A stretch of 64,000 nt of DNA, taken from the NCBI RefSeq assembly GCF_004135365.1, contig NZ_CP035492.1:930001-994000 (forward strand), read 5' to 3'. The translations under genes and the position numbers were made by a program. Positions 62,256-64,000 of the stretch are shown here, in pieces (the first letter of the stretch is position 1; every line of letters begins with the position of its first letter). Under the pieces are notes generated by a model that saw only the letters and a list, made by a program, of their open reading frames with translations, was not told the origin of the DNA and did not search any database. This DNA comes from Paenibacillus protaetiae. Its GTDB lineage: Bacteria > Bacillota > Bacilli > Paenibacillales > Paenibacillaceae.

Positions 62256-63025
62256 TTGGTTTATTTGCTCGTCGTGGCGGCACTGGCCATTATTTTTTAT
62301 GTCTTTCTTATTTTTCCCACGCAATGGCTGAAAGTCGTACGGGTAAAAGCGCCGACGGGGCTGGGCATTAAAGCGGTGCAGCTGAGTGACATTCACATCG
62401 AGCATTTGCGCATTGGCGCCAGCCGTTTCCGCAAGCTGATCGAGCGGGAGCAGCCCGATTACATTTTGATAACGGGCGATTTTACGCAGATCGAAAGCAA
62501 GCTGCCGGATGTGGAGCGTTTTTTGCAGCAGGTGCTCGTGCCGGGCATTCCCGCTTACGCCGTATTTGGCAATCACGATTACCGGCTGGATTCGGAAGGC
62601 CGGAAGAAGATGATTGCAAGCATAGAAGGCGCGGGCGTTAAGCTGCTGCTGAACCGTTCTGTTAAGCTGGACCGGTTCCAGCTGGTAGGCATCGACGACT
62701 TTGGCACCAGACACAGCGACGTACAGAAGGCGTTTCGGGAAGTAGACGGTTCGCTTCCGGTAGTTGTTATTACGCATGACCCGAATGTGATTGATGCGAT
62801 CCCGCACCATTACGATTATTTGATGGCGGGGCATTTTCACGGGATGCAGTTCTATATCCCGTTCCTGTTCCGGTTTATCGACAAAGGTCCGGTCGCGAAG
62901 CGGGGCATCATTCAGGGGCTTCATCACGAGAATGGCCGTGTTCTCTACATATCGGCCGGCATGGGGCAAACCTCCCCAATGCGCGGGTGTTTATCCGCAG
63001 CGAGGTTACGGTACATGAGCTATAA
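62256..63025 (+). pseudogene. Membrane-anchored metallophosphoesterase, C-terminal frameshift
   Basis: Calcineurin-like phosphoesterase of the YkuE/YaeI type with one N-terminal membrane anchor (VYLLVVAALAIIFYVFLIFP). Metal motifs are QLSDIHIEH, ITGDFTQ, VFGNHDYRLD and ITHDPNVID, MAGHFHGMQFYIP. As read, the frame runs to 63203 with a wrong tail. Restoring one base in CCCC 62984-62987 gives the expected end SPNARVFIRSEVTVHEL with a stop at 63025 (about 256 residues). TTG 62256 is 8 bases after AAGGAG. All catalytic residues precede the lesion, so activity may remain. Confidence 0.86.
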
Positions 63026-63063
63026 CGCAATATTTACAGCATTAGAGAAGGAGTATGATGGAT

Positions 63064-63333
63064 ATGGCAGCCAAAAAACGCCAGCAGCAGCCGCAGCGTC
63101 AGCAAGCGCAAGCGGCACAAGACAAACCGGCGACACTCAAAGATTTGCTAAGTCCAGAAGTGATGGACAAATTAAAAAAACAGTCCGAGCAGCTGAAAGC
63201 TGAAGAGGCGGATCGTGTGGAAAAGCAGCGGCAGGAGAAGGAGGCCGCCCGCAAAGCGGAGGAAAAGCGGCGGAACAACGACTTCGAATACTTGCTGAAT
63301 AACACCAAGCAGAACTGGCGCGAGTTCAAATAA
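63064..63333 (+). CDS. YqkE-like (DUF3886) charged protein
   Basis: An 89-residue, very charged, Gln/Lys/Glu-rich helical protein. The conserved part is ATLKDLLSPEVMDKLKKQSE, a coiled middle, and the C-terminal FEYLLNNTKQNWREFK typical of YqkE/DUF3886. ATG 63064 lies 10 bases after AAGGAG; ATG 63058 and 63055 are nearer alternatives. Function is unknown. Confidence 0.8.
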   Translation: MAAKKRQQQPQRQQAQAAQDKPATLKDLLSPEVMDKLKKQSEQLKAEEADRVEKQRQEKEAARKAEEKRRNNDFEYLLNNTKQNWREFK

Positions 63334-63374
63334 GCGCGGCGAGCAAGCGCAAACGCATATAGCTTAGACCAACA

Positions 63375-63436
63375 AAAAAACTCTCGATCCCGGCGGACTT
63401 ATGGACAAAGCCCGCTCGCTGGTTCGAGAGTTTTTT
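63375..63436. terminator. Bidirectional terminator before the permease gene
   Basis: AAAAAACTCTCGA and TCGAGAGTTTTTT form a perfect 13 bp stem with a 36-base loop. A and T runs serve both convergent genes. Confidence 0.85.
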
Positions 63437-63477
63437 AATTGTGCTCGGATCGTTAGCCGCGGCAAGCCGCCAGCCGG

Positions 63478-64000
63478 TTAATCCGGCGTTTTCTCCGTCA
63501 GCTCTTCATCGTCGTTGGAGAGGCGAAGCACTTCAAACAGCTTGAACAGCAGGCTGAGCAAGATGCCGACGATGGTTGCCAGCGCCATTCCTTTCAGCTC
63601 CACGTTGCCGAACGTAAGTTTTACGCCGCTGATGCCCGTTACAAGAACGAGCGTTGCGAGCAGCATGTTTTTCGGGCGGGCGAAATCCACCTTCTGCTCC
63701 ACGAATATACGCAGCCCGGAGGATGCGATGACGCCAAACAACAGCAGCGATACGCCGCCCATGACAGCGGGAGGGATATTCGCAACTACAGCCGAGAACG
63801 TGCCGAAGAACGACAGCAGAATTGCGATTACAGCCGCACCGCCGATTACAAAAATAGAGTAGACCTTCGTTAACGCCATAACCCCGATATTTTCACCGTA
63901 AGTCGTATTTGGCGTCGAGCCGACAAAGCCGGATAATACGGTAGAGATGCCGTTGCTCAGTAGCGAGCGGTGCAGGCCGGGATCTTTGGACAAATCTTTG
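63478..64000 (-). CDS. Uracil/xanthine permease (5' partial)
   Basis: Nucleobase:cation symporter-2 family protein of which 174 C-terminal residues are visible; the frame runs off the right edge. KDPGLHRSLLSNGISTVLSG and VGSTPNTTYGENIGVMALTK are the UraA/PyrP signature, and GGVSLLLFGVIASSGLRIFV is typical. The end is acidic. The sequence type is closer to uracil permease (PyrP/UraA) than to xanthine permease (PbuX), but with the N-terminus missing this is not certain. Confidence 0.88.
   Translation of the reverse strand, partial: KDLSKDPGLHRSLLSNGISTVLSGFVGSTPNTTYGENIGVMALTKVYSIFVIGGAAVIAILLSFFGTFSAVVANIPPAVMGGVSLLLFGVIASSGLRIFVEQKVDFARPKNMLLATLVLVTGISGVKLTFGNVELKGMALATIVGILLSLLFKLFEVLRLSNDDEELTEKTPD

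Noticed and set aside
62133-62969. 278-codon minus-strand frame over the phosphoesterase gene
   Set aside because: The plus strand has clear metallophosphoesterase motifs throughout; the antisense frame has none.

Overview
The window looks like a chromosome segment from a Paenibacillus-like, low-complexity-free, moderately GC-rich member of the Bacillales. This rests on strong AGGAGG-type ribosome sites, frequent TTG/GTG starts, a Bacillus-style purine-catabolism (puc) cluster, bacterial nitric-oxide synthase, HelD, BdbC/BdbD, YqkE and Lin0512-type proteins, and many hairpin-plus-T-run terminators. No rRNA, tRNA, insertion sequence, prophage or CRISPR array was seen. Genes cut by the window edges are cobT (left) and a uracil/xanthine permease (right).

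Layout. 1-5.3 kb: the late cobalamin operon cobT-cobU-cbiB-cobS-cobD-cbiZ (nucleotide-loop assembly and corrinoid salvage). 5.4-7.5 kb: minus-strand operon gluQ-TPR-GNAT. 7.7-16.3 kb: a coiled-coil protein, helicase HrpB, a LysE exporter, a DUF1294 protein, HelD, and the disulfide pair bdbD-bdbC. 16.4-24.3 kb: nitric-oxide synthase, DUF3900-like and Lin0512 proteins, a CNNM/CorC protein, uppP, a large permease and DedA. 24.4-29.4 kb: a DHA2 drug exporter, a frameshifted serine hydrolase and a secreted copper-amine-oxidase-N-domain protein.

29.6-49.9 kb is a large purine-salvage and degradation island: pucR, an amidohydrolase/deaminase, pucA, pucB, a BMP-type nucleoside ABC importer (lipoprotein, ATPase, two permeases), xanthine dehydrogenase pucC-D-E, uraD, pucM, pucH, allC/pucF, pucG and adenosine deaminase. 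It would take up nucleosides, deaminate them, oxidise hypoxanthine/xanthine to urate, and degrade 5-hydroxyisourate through allantoin and allantoate to ureidoglycine and glyoxylate. The urate-oxidising step itself has no gene here. Four near-identical 67-bp hairpin repeats lie between pucH and allC.

50.2-56 kb: an HPr-like protein without the phospho-histidine, an SDR, and a metal-homeostasis group (ZntA-type efflux ATPase, NRAMP Mn importer, ArsR/CadC-type regulator) with recognisable operator candidates. 56-64 kb: thioesterase, LysR regulator, GNAT, an ABC-2 exporter, a compact two-gene unit encoding a CAP12/PF10137 TIR-like protein plus a translationally coupled 56-residue protein, a metallophosphoesterase, YqkE and the start of the permease.

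Eight single-base deletions, all in or beside short G/C runs, break seven otherwise well-conserved genes between 26.8 and 63.0 kb. Each is repaired by restoring one base. They are either base-calling errors or very young mutations, and this cannot be decided from the sequence.
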